A stretch of DNA of 64,000 nt from Pseudovibrio sp947494035 (lineage in GTDB: Bacteria > Pseudomonadota > Alphaproteobacteria > Rhizobiales > Stappiaceae), in contig CANLTN010000013.1 in NCBI GenBank assembly GCA_947494035.1, forward strand, positions 1 to 64,000, written 5' to 3'. The notes under the pieces were generated by a model. The model saw only the letters and a program-made list of their open reading frames with translations. It did not search any database and was not told the origin of the DNA. This document shows positions 15,827-24,435 of this stretch, one piece after another; position 1 is the stretch's first letter; the number at the start of each line of letters is the position of its first letter. The position numbers were made by a program, and so were the translations under genes.

Positions 15827-17008
15827 TTATGCTTCGCAGATCACGCGAGTTTGACGTGCAATCATCGCCTCTTCGTTGGTCGGGATCGCCATGACCTTAA
15901 CCTTGGAAGATGGCTTGGAAATTGTGATTGCTTCTTTTGCGCGTGCCTTGTTTGCTTCATCGTCGATTTCCACGCCGAGGAACTCAAGGCCCTTACACAC
16001 GCCTGCGCGGGTCAGGGAGGAGTTTTCACCGATGCCGCCGGTGAAAACAATCGCGTCCAGACCGCCCATGACTGCAACCAGAGCACCCAGCTCGCGCTTG
16101 ATGCGGTTGTCGTAGTAGTCGAGCGCGCGCTTTGCTTCCGGGCTGTCAGATTCTTCCAGATCACGCATGTCCTGCGAGATGCCGGAGAGGCCCTTCATGC
16201 CGGACTCCTTGTTCAGAAGATTGGCAACTTCCTTCACGGACATGCCTTTTTCTTCCATCAAGTAGAAAATGACACCCGGATCAATCAGGCCGGAGCGTGT
16301 GCCCATAGCCAGACCGTCAACCGGGGTGAAGCCCATGGTGGTGGTGACAGACTTGCCGTTCTCAATCGCGCACATGGACGCGCCGTTGCCGAGGTGGGCA
16401 ATAACGATCTTGCCATCGGCCACTTCCGGAGCAACGTTGTGCAGTTCCTCCGAGATATAGTGGAAGGACTGGCCGTGCATGCCGTAGCGACGAATGCCTT
16501 CGTCATAATACTTGGTCGGGATCGCGTAGGCTTCGTTCTTGAATTCCTGCGTGCGGTGGAACGCGGTGTCAAAACACGCCACGTTCGGTTTGCCCGGAAA
16601 TGCAGCTTTCGCGCCTGCAATGCCTGCAAGGTTATGCGGGTTATGCAATGGAGCCAGCGGGTTAAAGGTTTCCAGCTCAGCGGCAACCTCATCTGTCACC
16701 AGCACAGGTGCCGAGTACTTGGAGGAGCCATGAACAACACGGTGACCGATTGCGTCTACTTCGAGTTCCGGATCGAACTCTTCGAGCAGTGCAAGGATGA
16801 CCTGTAGCGCGGTGTTATGGTTCTGGGCTTCTTCCGCTGAGAGCGCACGATCCATGATCGTTTTGCCTTCCGCAGATTTGCCTTTTACCCATGCAGATGC
16901 GCCCAAGCCATCGATCTGGCCGGACAGCACGCTTTCTTCGCCTTTGAACAGCTGGAATTTGATGGAGGAAGATCCAGCGTTCAGAACAAGAATAGTTTCG
17001 ATTGTCAT
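15827..17008 (-). CDS. ackA: Acetate kinase
   Basis: A 393-residue acetate and sugar kinase that converts acetyl phosphate plus ADP to acetate plus ATP, and the reverse. The start ILVLNAGSSSIKFQLF is the family's phosphate-binding strand; HRVVHGSSKY, PLAPLHNPHN (active site), CFDTAFH, HLGNGASMCA and FTGGIGENS follow. The frame extends 15 codons upstream, but the ATG at 17008, preceded by GAGAAG, fits the family. It lies 25 bases after pta and is clearly co-transcribed with it. Confidence 0.97.
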   Translation of the reverse strand: MTIETILVLNAGSSSIKFQLFKGEESVLSGQIDGLGASAWVKGKSAEGKTIMDRALSAEEAQNHNTALQVILALLEEFDPELEVDAIGHRVVHGSSKYSAPVLVTDEVAAELETFNPLAPLHNPHNLAGIAGAKAAFPGKPNVACFDTAFHRTQEFKNEAYAIPTKYYDEGIRRYGMHGQSFHYISEELHNVAPEVADGKIVIAHLGNGASMCAIENGKSVTTTMGFTPVDGLAMGTRSGLIDPGVIFYLMEEKGMSVKEVANLLNKESGMKGLSGISQDMRDLEESDSPEAKRALDYYDNRIKRELGALVAVMGGLDAIVFTGGIGENSSLTRAGVCKGLEFLGVEIDDEANKARAKEAITISKPSSKVKVMAIPTNEEAMIARQTRVICEA

Positions 17009-17033
17009 TATTATCTTCTCAGCTATCCCGTGA

Positions 17034-18455
17034 TCACTCTGCTGCGTCTGCAAGCTTCTGCTCGCTGTCGAACGCTACACCGTTGCGCAGGTAGTAGTCG
17101 TACATGGACGCCAGAGCACATGACACTAGGCGTGCACGGTCATTGTCTGCGCGGCTGGTGAGGATGATCGGCACGAGAGCACCGGTTACGAGACCAGCTG
17201 TTTCTGCGTGTGCAAGGAAGGTTAGCTCTTTCACGACCATGTTGCCTGCTTCAAGGTTCGGCACGATCAGCACTTCTGCGCGACCTGCAACCACGGACTC
17301 AATGCCTTTGGTGCGAGCTGCTTCAAGGTCAATCGCGTTGTCCATGGCCAGAGGACCGTCAACAATACCGCCTTTGATCTGACCGCGATCCGCCATCTTG
17401 GACAGTACAGCTGCGTCGATGGTGGATGGGATTGCCGGATTGACGGTTTCCAGAGCGGATAGGATACCGACTTTTGGAGGCTCGATGCCGATAGAACGGG
17501 CCACGTCGATAGCGTTCTGGGTGATGTCAACTTTTGCAGTCAGGTCTGGCGCAATGTTGATGGCAGCGTCAGAGACGATGATCGGAGATTCACGGCCCGG
17601 TACGTCCATGACGAATGCGTGGGACAGACGACGCTTGGTGCGCAGACCGCCCTCGCGCTTTACAATGTGGCGCAGCAGGTCGTCAGTGTGCAAGTGACCT
17701 TTCATGACGGAACGCACGCGGCCTTCGTGGACCAGTGCAACAGCTTTTGCTGCTGCGGAGCCTTCGTCAGGTGTATCGATCAGTTCGTAACCGGAGATGT
17801 CTGCGCCAATTTTTTCCGCCGCTGCCAGAATGCGTTTTTCAGGACCGCAGAGGATTGGAATGATCAAGCCAGCCTTTGCCGCCATGACTGCGCCGCCGAG
17901 GGAGTTTGTGTCGTCCGGACACACAACAGAGGTCGGGATTGCAGGCAACAGAGAAGCAGTTGCCACCAGACGATCAAAGTGCTGGTGGCGCTTCATCAGC
18001 AGGCCTGGCAGCTCTTCGGCATCGTAGGAAATAGACTGCGTTGGAGCCTGAACGCGGGCTTCCCCTTCTGCAACCAGAGTACCGTCATCAATCTTTACGG
18101 TGGTGGACAGGCGAACTTCATTGTTTGGCAGCTTCTCAAGAACTGTCACGGTGACATCGAGAACCTGATCCACCTTCACCTTGTTGTGGAAGGAAAGGCT
18201 CTGGTCGCGGTATACGCAGCCCGGGCCCGGGAGGTAGTTGCCGACGACTGCTGAAATCAGAGAAGCACCCCACATGAACGGAGCGGACGGGCCATCTTTC
18301 TTTTCAACGCCTTCCCACTGTGCGTTTGGCAAGTGCAGCGGGTTGATGTTGCCGGAGGCATGCGCAAAAACATAGAGATCGTTTGCCGTACAGATACGGG
18401 AACGTGTGACGGTATCTCCGACCTGAATTTGGTCATAGGTCCGATTGGTAGCCAT
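17034..18455 (-). CDS. pta: MaoC-like hydratase/phosphate acetyltransferase fusion
   Basis: A 473-residue two-domain protein. Residues 1-145 form a MaoC-like hot-dog domain (YDQIQVGDTVTRSR, FAHASGNINPLH), and residues about 165-460 a phosphate acetyl/butyryltransferase (ATASLLPAIPTSVVCP, GGAVMAAKAGLIIPIL, VMKGHLHTDDLL, VPGRESPIIVSDAAINI). Annotated relatives are called bifunctional enoyl-CoA hydratase/phosphate acetyltransferase. Together with AckA it should interconvert acetyl-CoA (or butyryl-CoA) and the acyl phosphate, giving ATP by substrate-level phosphorylation, for example under low oxygen. The 275 bases upstream hold no gene. Confidence 0.93.
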   Translation of the reverse strand: MATNRTYDQIQVGDTVTRSRICTANDLYVFAHASGNINPLHLPNAQWEGVEKKDGPSAPFMWGASLISAVVGNYLPGPGCVYRDQSLSFHNKVKVDQVLDVTVTVLEKLPNNEVRLSTTVKIDDGTLVAEGEARVQAPTQSISYDAEELPGLLMKRHQHFDRLVATASLLPAIPTSVVCPDDTNSLGGAVMAAKAGLIIPILCGPEKRILAAAEKIGADISGYELIDTPDEGSAAAKAVALVHEGRVRSVMKGHLHTDDLLRHIVKREGGLRTKRRLSHAFVMDVPGRESPIIVSDAAINIAPDLTAKVDITQNAIDVARSIGIEPPKVGILSALETVNPAIPSTIDAAVLSKMADRGQIKGGIVDGPLAMDNAIDLEAARTKGIESVVAGRAEVLIVPNLEAGNMVVKELTFLAHAETAGLVTGALVPIILTSRADNDRARLVSCALASMYDYYLRNGVAFDSEQKLADAAE

Positions 18456-18730
18456 TGATAGCCTCTTCTATTTCTTACATACCGCACCCGTCAGAGCGCA
18501 AAACGTTACGATAGGGCTATTGAGGGGAGGACTCTGCCTGTCTATCGCAGCTCTGTGACTGTTTCGCGATATGTGCGTTGAATTCTTTCGCTAAGCGTGC
18601 CGCGCTTATTCAACATTTGAGCTGACAAATCTATGAGTAAAAGCCGCAAAACAGCAGATTCCGGCGTTCTGCGAATATATGACACATCAAACTTTACGTT
18701 ACAGCCTGCAATCTTACGTAGATACTCGTA

Positions 18731-19348
18731 TTAGTCTGGCGAATAGGTCGCGCAGTTGTTCTCGAATTCTACACAGGACCCTCCGCGAGGTCGCAAGATA
18801 AAACCATCACTGAGCGGGATGGTAAGGAAGTTGCCCTTGTCGCCCGTAAACCGCTCGCTCAGGTTCGACATGAGCGTACCCAAGATTGGGGTGTAGTCAA
18901 AAGTTGCCGTTGAAACGAGATAGTACTGCCCGTTGGTGAGCATGCTTTCAGAAAACGTGATCCCTGTAGGCGCACTTCCCTGTGGCCAGGGTTTGTCCGT
19001 CTTTTTGCCCCAGCTCCAAACTGTTCTAGCAACACCGGTATTGATAAGGACCATACCAACACTCACATCGACATCAGCATCTTCATAGGGTGTCATCTGG
19101 TGCTCGATTGCTCGTTCAATGTCATCCATTGAGTCGGAAACATCATGTGCACGCGCGACAAGGTCACCGATTGAAGCTGCGGTTTTACTTACGCGTCGAT
19201 CGTAGGAGAGTGCCGTTGTTAGCTCAACCATTCCCACGAACAAAAACAACAGAAGCGGCAAGAGAATTGCGAACTCGATGGCAGCGGCGGCGGCATCATT
19301 GGAGGAGAAGCTATGAATGATTCTTCTGATTTTTCGATGCAGCTGCAT
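18731..19348 (-). CDS. TadE/TadG-like pilus assembly pseudopilin
   Basis: A 205-residue protein with a short basic N terminus, a single transmembrane helix (AAAIEFAILLPLLLFLFVGM, about residues 19-40) of the TadE type, and a mostly extracytoplasmic C-terminal part containing two Cys residues (CVEFENNC) near the end. The AIEFA sequence at the helix start resembles the type IVb prepilin cleavage context. It would be a minor pilin or assembly factor of the Tad/Flp system. It lies 21 bases downstream of the tadE-like gene and ends this three-gene unit. Confidence 0.82.
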   Translation of the reverse strand: MQLHRKIRRIIHSFSSNDAAAAAIEFAILLPLLLFLFVGMVELTTALSYDRRVSKTAASIGDLVARAHDVSDSMDDIERAIEHQMTPYEDADVDVSVGMVLINTGVARTVWSWGKKTDKPWPQGSAPTGITFSESMLTNGQYYLVSTATFDYTPILGTLMSNLSERFTGDKGNFLTIPLSDGFILRPRGGSCVEFENNCATYSPD

Positions 19349-19369
19349 GGATCACTTGCTTAGGTTGGA

Positions 19370-19945
19370 TTAATAGGGTTCATTTCTGAAAATCTCGGTT
19401 GAAACTAAAAGGCGTTTTCCGCCGCTCGTTGTTCCAAAAATCTCGGTCATCGTCGCAGTAAACATTGGCCACGCGCACACCACCCTCACAAGAATCACTT
19501 CATTTCTTGCTCCTGGCTGCCAATTTTGTGGCATAACGATTTCGCCATCTTCGATGATCGGATCGGGCTCCTCCGGCAAATCCCCAAAATTTAAGTGATT
19601 AGTTACGTCAATGACGATGTCATTTTCGACGGCTTTCAATAGCCCGCCGCCCTTCTCCAGAATGGCATCTTTGAAACTGGCCGCGTTGAAGCCTTCCTCT
19701 TGATACACTTGCCCCGTTCGAATTTGCCGCGCCGCATCAGCAACGGCGTTGTCCAGTACAACTTCAACAAGAAGAGATAGGCCTAATTCAATAATGCCCA
19801 TAACGACCAAGAATAGGACCGGTGCAATGAAGGCGAACTCAATAGCTGTTACACCTCTGTCATCTGCGCGAAGACGGGCAAAGTTCGCTAATTTCCGGTC
19901 TTTGCAGTGCTGTCTTTTCAGCAAACTTGATGAAATGAGGGCCAT
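19370..19945 (-). CDS. tadE: TadE-family pilus assembly protein
   Basis: A 191-residue minor pseudopilin. The basic N terminus is followed by DRGVTAIEFAFIAPVLF, the classic TadE motif with the conserved Glu at +5, a single helix, and a periplasmic domain. TadE and TadF/G proteins are needed for Flp pilus biogenesis. The gene sits between a free-standing CpaC N-terminal domain gene (14 bases upstream) and the TadG-like gene, apart from the main cpa operon. Confidence 0.87.
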   Translation of the reverse strand: MALISSSLLKRQHCKDRKLANFARLRADDRGVTAIEFAFIAPVLFLVVMGIIELGLSLLVEVVLDNAVADAARQIRTGQVYQEEGFNAASFKDAILEKGGGLLKAVENDIVIDVTNHLNFGDLPEEPDPIIEDGEIVMPQNWQPGARNEVILVRVVCAWPMFTATMTEIFGTTSGGKRLLVSTEIFRNEPY

Positions 19946-19959
19946 CTTTGAGATTCAAC

Positions 19960-20481
19960 CTAGTCGTTGTTATTCGCTACGATCCCATTTTCAGCCAATT
20001 CATTGCGCAAGCTGATGGAGCTGGAGACGTCTTCCATTTTTTTCTTATCATCCCCTAGACGCAGCACTTCCTGACAGTCCGGATTGCAGGAGTAGGTGAC
20101 GCGGCTGTTGTTGCGCTGTACCGCGACGTAGCCAGCCATTTCAGCGGTTACGGTGATCAGTTCTTCGACAACAGGTTCGGAGGCATCGTTGAGGACAACC
20201 AGATTGGTGGTACCGTAAGATTTGCCGGTAATGACGATGGTCATTCGGTCATGTACGGTGACATCGGCAATGCTTGGATTGCCGAGAATGATGGTTTCGG
20301 CAGGCTCGTCGAGGCGGAAGACTTTCGCCTGATCAGCGACAACCTGCACATCTGCATAAACCGGAGCAATCAACGTTGTGGAGATGCCCGCGATCACCGC
20401 GGACAAGATCGCGCCAGATGCGATCCTTGGCAATTGATCTAAGACCTGTTCCTGCAGCTTCCAAAACACGGCAAACCCCAC
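19960..20481 (-). CDS. Free-standing pilus assembly (CpaC/RcpA N-terminal) domain protein
   Basis: A roughly 173-residue exported protein matching only the N-terminal domain of pilus secretins: VVADQAKVFRLDEPAETIILGNPSIADVTV and GKSYGTTNLVVLND (in part). A signal sequence ends near LIAPVYA. The C-terminal part carries CNPDCQEVLRLGDD, a short Cys pair segment. No secretin domain follows, so it cannot form a pore and may assist CpaC or bind TadE/G. The frame starts at a GTG; a TTG at LPRIASG, preceded by AGGAACAGG, would give a tidier signal peptide and may be the true start. Confidence 0.75.
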   Translation of the reverse strand: MGFAVFWKLQEQVLDQLPRIASGAILSAVIAGISTTLIAPVYADVQVVADQAKVFRLDEPAETIILGNPSIADVTVHDRMTIVITGKSYGTTNLVVLNDASEPVVEELITVTAEMAGYVAVQRNNSRVTYSCNPDCQEVLRLGDDKKKMEDVSSSISLRNELAENGIVANNND

Positions 20482-20609
20482 CGAATAACTGTTAAAATTT
20501 ACTAGTTATTTGTGCGATATTTTTAGTGAATGAAAACCTAATTTGAGTGGGTTGGCGGGTTACATCCGCCAATAACGGGTCTTATGGTTAAGTCTTTGTA
20601 AATGTCCGC

Positions 20610-21479
20610 TTAGCGCAGCCTCTTCACAGAAGAGAGTTGACCAAACTCGTTTCCACCGATGCGCTGCAGAGCCGCCGGTAGCGTCTCGGAAAACACAGTC
20701 ATGGTCGTGCCATTGGCGTGCAGCAAGGTTTGCGGGTCGGACATAACACCCACATGACCTTTCCAGAACATCAGATCCCCACGCTGCAAGTCAGGAAGCC
20801 CCTTGGAAAGATCCAGCTGTTCACCCAGTGCGGCTTCTTGCATGTCGGTATCGCGGGGTGCATTTACTCCGCCTGTCTGAAGAGAGAGCTGGATCAGACA
20901 GGAACAATCCAGCCCCAGAGTAGACCGACCGCCCCACAAATAGGGTGTTCCGATCATGGTCTCTGCTGTAGTGACCCAGTCCGCCGCTTTATGGTCGCGC
21001 TCCACAAGGTGCTTTTTGACCACAAATGATCCATCTGCAAGCTTTGCAAACTCCAGCCCACGTGTGGTCTCTGAGCCCACGACGCGCACCAGTGCGCCCA
21101 TGGAGATTTGCGAGAGAACAGGCCGCTTCATTTCCGCTTCCGGATACCTGTAGGTGCGCAGCGCAGCCACTCTATGGGTTGCCTGTTCAACTGGCCCCAG
21201 TGTTTTGGTGCGCAACCAGCCAACGTATCCGTCAGTTTGGAGCTGCCCCCATGACCAACCGTCTGGCGTACTTTCAAAAACACGGAAGGTTTCGCCGAAG
21301 ATCAATTCTGTATCGATCCCGCATGCCAGATCAGGCTTTGCGCGCAGCTCAACCTTATCTGCCGTAACCGAGAAGTCGGTCCCATCAACAAACCGCTCTG
21401 CCTGCACCTGACCGCGATAGTTGGTGGCGGCAAGGTCTGGTCTTACCGGATGTAAACGGCGATCAAGTTGAGCATTCAT
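20610..21479 (-). CDS. NlpC/P60 family peptidase with SH3 domains
   Basis: A 289-residue C40-type cysteine peptidase. Two bacterial SH3-like segments come first (about 40-95 and 105-160), then the NlpC/P60 domain: TPYLWGGRSTLGLDCSCLIQ (in part) with the catalytic Cys, GDLMFWKGHVGVM with the His, and LLHANG with the polar third residue. Relatives cut gamma-D-Glu-diamino acid bonds in peptidoglycan peptides. No signal peptide is visible, so it may act on recycled cytosolic muropeptides. In related genomes it is often near the M17 aminopeptidase gene, as here with one regulator between. Confidence 0.88.
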   Translation of the reverse strand: MNAQLDRRLHPVRPDLAATNYRGQVQAERFVDGTDFSVTADKVELRAKPDLACGIDTELIFGETFRVFESTPDGWSWGQLQTDGYVGWLRTKTLGPVEQATHRVAALRTYRYPEAEMKRPVLSQISMGALVRVVGSETTRGLEFAKLADGSFVVKKHLVERDHKAADWVTTAETMIGTPYLWGGRSTLGLDCSCLIQLSLQTGGVNAPRDTDMQEAALGEQLDLSKGLPDLQRGDLMFWKGHVGVMSDPQTLLHANGTTMTVFSETLPAALQRIGGNEFGQLSSVKRLR

Positions 21480-21582
21480 GTGTGCCCCCTTCCAAACAGA
21501 CTGACATCGTTATCCTAGAGCATGGTGCCTTCATATGCATTCACACAACAAGTTCCAAACTCTTCAGACTTGCGCATTCGGG

Positions 21583-21933
21583 TTATCGCGAAAGGTTCAG
21601 AGCTTTCTCCGAGACCAGATCGCCGAGGTGTTCCAGATAAAGTGCGCCGTCAACGGTGCGCGTTACGACAACATTGCGGCGGTCATTTTCATCGCGTTTT
21701 CTGGACAGCAGCTTGTTTGCCCCAAGTGTATCCAGCGCGCGCGTAATTGCGGGTTTGGTAACACCTAGTTTTTGCGCTAATCCGCGCACGGTATGTGGTG
21801 GAGGCTCAAGATATACAGTTAAAAGAATAGACATTTGGCGAGCAGTCAAATCCTGATCTGCCGCGCGCACCAATTCCAACACTACATCATGCCATAGCTT
21901 AAGCGCCTGCGACGGGCGAATCTCTACGGGCAT
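21583..21933 (-). CDS. MarR-family transcriptional regulator
   Basis: A 116-residue winged-helix repressor of the MarR type. The recognition region reads VRGLAQKLGVTKPAITRALDTL, followed by the wing RKRDENDRRNVVVTRT. I chose the ATG at 21933, preceded by AGGACG, rather than the ATG at 21954 that would add 7 residues and would overlap the inverted repeat. A perfect 11-bp inverted repeat lies 21 bases upstream, suggesting autoregulation. It sits between pepA-like and NlpC genes on the same strand. Confidence 0.82.
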   Translation of the reverse strand: MPVEIRPSQALKLWHDVVLELVRAADQDLTARQMSILLTVYLEPPPHTVRGLAQKLGVTKPAITRALDTLGANKLLSRKRDENDRRNVVVTRTVDGALYLEHLGDLVSEKALNLSR

Positions 21934-21954
21934 ATTTAATCGTCCTAATCCCAT

Positions 21955-21981
21955 TTTGCAGGCTAAAATCTAGCCTGCAAA
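21955..21981 (-). promoter_or_regulatory. Perfect inverted repeat, candidate MarR operator
   Basis: TTTGCAGGCTA (21955-21965) and TAGCCTGCAAA (21971-21981) are perfect 11-base arms around AAATC. No U-tract follows on either strand, so it is a poor terminator. Its place just upstream of a marR-type gene suggests an operator. Confidence 0.5.
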
Positions 21982-22044
21982 TCATTTCGGGACCCTTACC
22001 AGATTGAGGGATTGAGTAGTTTTGCCGTGTAACTTGCTTCGTGC

Positions 22045-23439
22045 TTAACCGAAGCGTGTTTTCAACATATCAAAGAGTGCACGGATTGCTTGTGCTTCCC
22101 CGCCATGGGTTCGGAAATCTTTTTCGATTGGCGTCCAACCATAGATATCAAAGTGCACCCAGCTTCCAGTGTTCTCGACGAAGTTCTGCAGGAACAGCGC
22201 TGCGGTCACAGACCCAGCGAAACCTGCCCCGCTGGTATTGATGTTTGCCAGATCCGCCGTTTTGGAGGTGATGTAATTCTTGTATGGCTTCCAGAGCGGC
22301 ATCCGCCATAAAGGATCATTCACGGCTTCACTGTGCACTGCAATGGTTTCTGCAAGCTCATCATCATCGGTGTAGTATGGCGGCAAGTCCGGTCCCAAGG
22401 CGACACGCGCCGCGCCGGTGAGCGTTGCCATGTCGACGATCAGTTCCGGACTTTCCTCATCGGCCAGCGCCAGTGCATCGGCAAGCACAAGACGTCCTTC
22501 TGCGTCTGTATTGCCGATCTCGACAGACAGGCCTTTGCGGCTTGTGAAGATATCTGATGGGCGGAAGGCGCGACCGGATATCGCATTTTCAACGGCAGGA
22601 ATGATCACACGCAAGCGCATTGGCAGCTTTGCTTTCATGATCATGGCCGCAAGGCCGAGCACATTGGCAGCGCCGCCCATGTCTTTCTTCATGAGAAGCA
22701 TGCCAGCGGCAGGTTTAATGTCCAGCCCGCCAGTGTCAAAGATTACGCCTTTGCCGACCAATGTGATTTTCGGATCAGTGTCTTTGCCCCATGTGGCATC
22801 GATGAGGCGCGGTGCCCTGTCACTGCCGTTGCCCACAGCGTGAATGAGTGGGAACTCGCTTTCAAGCGTCTCACCCATGATGACTTTTGTGCTTCCGCCG
22901 TGCTCTTCAAACAGCTTAGAGGCAGCCGCTGCAAGTTCTTCAGGCCCCATATCATTCGCAGGCGTATTGATGAGGTCTTTTGCCAGACGCGCGCCAGACA
23001 GGATTGGTTCCAGTTCTTCCAGAACGCCCTGCTCACTGATACTCAACTGCGCTTTTGGAGCGGGGACCTTTTTGTAGGTGTCAAAACGGTAGGATGCCAG
23101 AGAAAAGCCCAGAGCGATGCCCGCAATATCCTCAAAACCAGTGGAGAGTGCAAACGCTCCGGCAGGAAGGTTTTTGCTGAGAGCGGCCCCAGTTTCCAAC
23201 GCATCTTTTTGATTGTCACCATAACCGAACAACACGGTTTCAATCTGACCCGCTGCATTCGGGATAGACAGGGTCTGACCAAAATCAGCAGTAAAGTCCT
23301 GCGCTTTTGCCCAAGCCTTCGCTGTGTCACCTGCAGCTTCAAGATGTGCTTCCAACTCACTGGTCAGGAGGCCCACCACGGAGATTGGATTGACTGTTTT
23401 TTCAGCAGAAATTAACGGGACGTGCACCGAAAGCTCCAT
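22045..23439 (-). CDS. M17 family leucyl aminopeptidase
   Basis: A 464-residue cytosolic metallo-aminopeptidase. The C-terminal catalytic domain has VGKGVIFDTGGLDIKPAAGM with the metal ligands and Lys, KKDMGGAANVLG, and the family signature NTDAEGRLVLADAL. The N-terminal domain (about 1-150) is divergent, as is usual. It should release N-terminal residues from peptides using two divalent ions. It is at the head of a minus-strand run with the MarR and NlpC/P60 genes; tadD begins 200 bases away on the other strand. Confidence 0.94.
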   Translation of the reverse strand: MELSVHVPLISAEKTVNPISVVGLLTSELEAHLEAAGDTAKAWAKAQDFTADFGQTLSIPNAAGQIETVLFGYGDNQKDALETGAALSKNLPAGAFALSTGFEDIAGIALGFSLASYRFDTYKKVPAPKAQLSISEQGVLEELEPILSGARLAKDLINTPANDMGPEELAAAASKLFEEHGGSTKVIMGETLESEFPLIHAVGNGSDRAPRLIDATWGKDTDPKITLVGKGVIFDTGGLDIKPAAGMLLMKKDMGGAANVLGLAAMIMKAKLPMRLRVIIPAVENAISGRAFRPSDIFTSRKGLSVEIGNTDAEGRLVLADALALADEESPELIVDMATLTGAARVALGPDLPPYYTDDDELAETIAVHSEAVNDPLWRMPLWKPYKNYITSKTADLANINTSGAGFAGSVTAALFLQNFVENTGSWVHFDIYGWTPIEKDFRTHGGEAQAIRALFDMLKTRFG

Positions 23440-23639
23440 GTTTGAGATCTGTAAAATCTGTTGCTTGCCTACTATGGGCAGTGTCGTGGCAACCTAAACA
23501 CGTTACAGGTTCAGCGCAAGCCATTGCACTTGCTGCTCCCCTATGCAGCACATCATGAGGTACCGGCAAGTTAACCGGAAATTAGGGATAATTTTAGATA
23601 TTCAAACAATATTTAAATCGCTTCGTTGCTGAGGGTTCC

Positions 23640-24422
23640 ATGGCTGCTTATGACCGTACTGACACGACCAGAAAGATCGCTGGCTTTTTCAAAGGTACGG
23701 TAGCTGTTTCGCTGTTGCTGGCTTGCGGGATTGTTCTTTCAGGGTGTGCGAGTAAGCCTGCCCGTACTCAGGCCGCTATCTCCCAAAATCAGGATCTCAA
23801 GCCGGGCTCTGCACAGATGCAGCAGGCGCTTGCTTATTGGGAGAGTGCTTATGCGAAGGACCAGAAAAATCCGCACAAAATCCTGAATTACGCTGCGGCT
23901 TTGAGAATTGACGGGCGCGGCCAGCAGGCCGAAGCAATTTTGCGTCGGGGCGTTATTGCCAATTCGGACAATAAGGTCATTGCGGCGAGCTACGGCAAAG
24001 TTCTGGCTGAAAATGGTAAGCTGCAGGAAGCTCTCAATGTTATTGATAATGCATTCGATCCAGCGCGACCAAACTGGAAAATGCTGTCTGCCAAGGCCGC
24101 CATTCTTGACCAGCTCGGTGAGACACAACAGGCCCGTACCACCTATCAACAAGCGCTGAAGATCTCACCAAATGAGCCCTCTGTTCTGAACAATCTGGGC
24201 ATGTCCTATCTGCTGGCGGGGGACCTGCGCAATGCAGAGATTGCCCTGCAAACAGCGCTGGATACCGGCAAAGCGGGCAGCCAGATCCGCCAGAACCTTG
24301 CTCTGACCCTTGGATTGCAGGGCCGGTTTGACGAGGCGGTCCGCGTGGCGCAAGCTGACATGGACCCACGGCAAGCAGCTGAAAATGTTACGTATCTGAA
24401 AACTATGCTCGGCAAGGCCTAA
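23640..24422 (+). CDS. tadD: TadD-like TPR lipoprotein of the Tad pilus system
   Basis: A 260-residue outer-membrane lipoprotein candidate. The hydrophobic N terminus ends in the lipobox LSGC (Cys near residue 36), followed by tandem tetratricopeptide units, for example KNPHKILNYAAALRIDGRG, NEPSVLNNLGMSYLLAGD and SQIRQNLALTLGLQGRF. TadD proteins help secretin assembly. The ATG at 23640 has GAGGG upstream. It is transcribed towards tadC, with only 13 bases between the stops. Confidence 0.88.
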   Translation: MAAYDRTDTTRKIAGFFKGTVAVSLLLACGIVLSGCASKPARTQAAISQNQDLKPGSAQMQQALAYWESAYAKDQKNPHKILNYAAALRIDGRGQQAEAILRRGVIANSDNKVIAASYGKVLAENGKLQEALNVIDNAFDPARPNWKMLSAKAAILDQLGETQQARTTYQQALKISPNEPSVLNNLGMSYLLAGDLRNAEIALQTALDTGKAGSQIRQNLALTLGLQGRFDEAVRVAQADMDPRQAAENVTYLKTMLGKA

Positions 24423-24435
24423 TGCTTGCTTCGCT

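Noticed and set aside
15818..16807. A 329-residue plus-strand open frame antisense to ackA, and a 448-residue one antisense to deoA (55194-56540)
   Set aside because: Both lie opposite unambiguous enzymes and show no domain pattern; long antisense frames are frequent with this codon bias.
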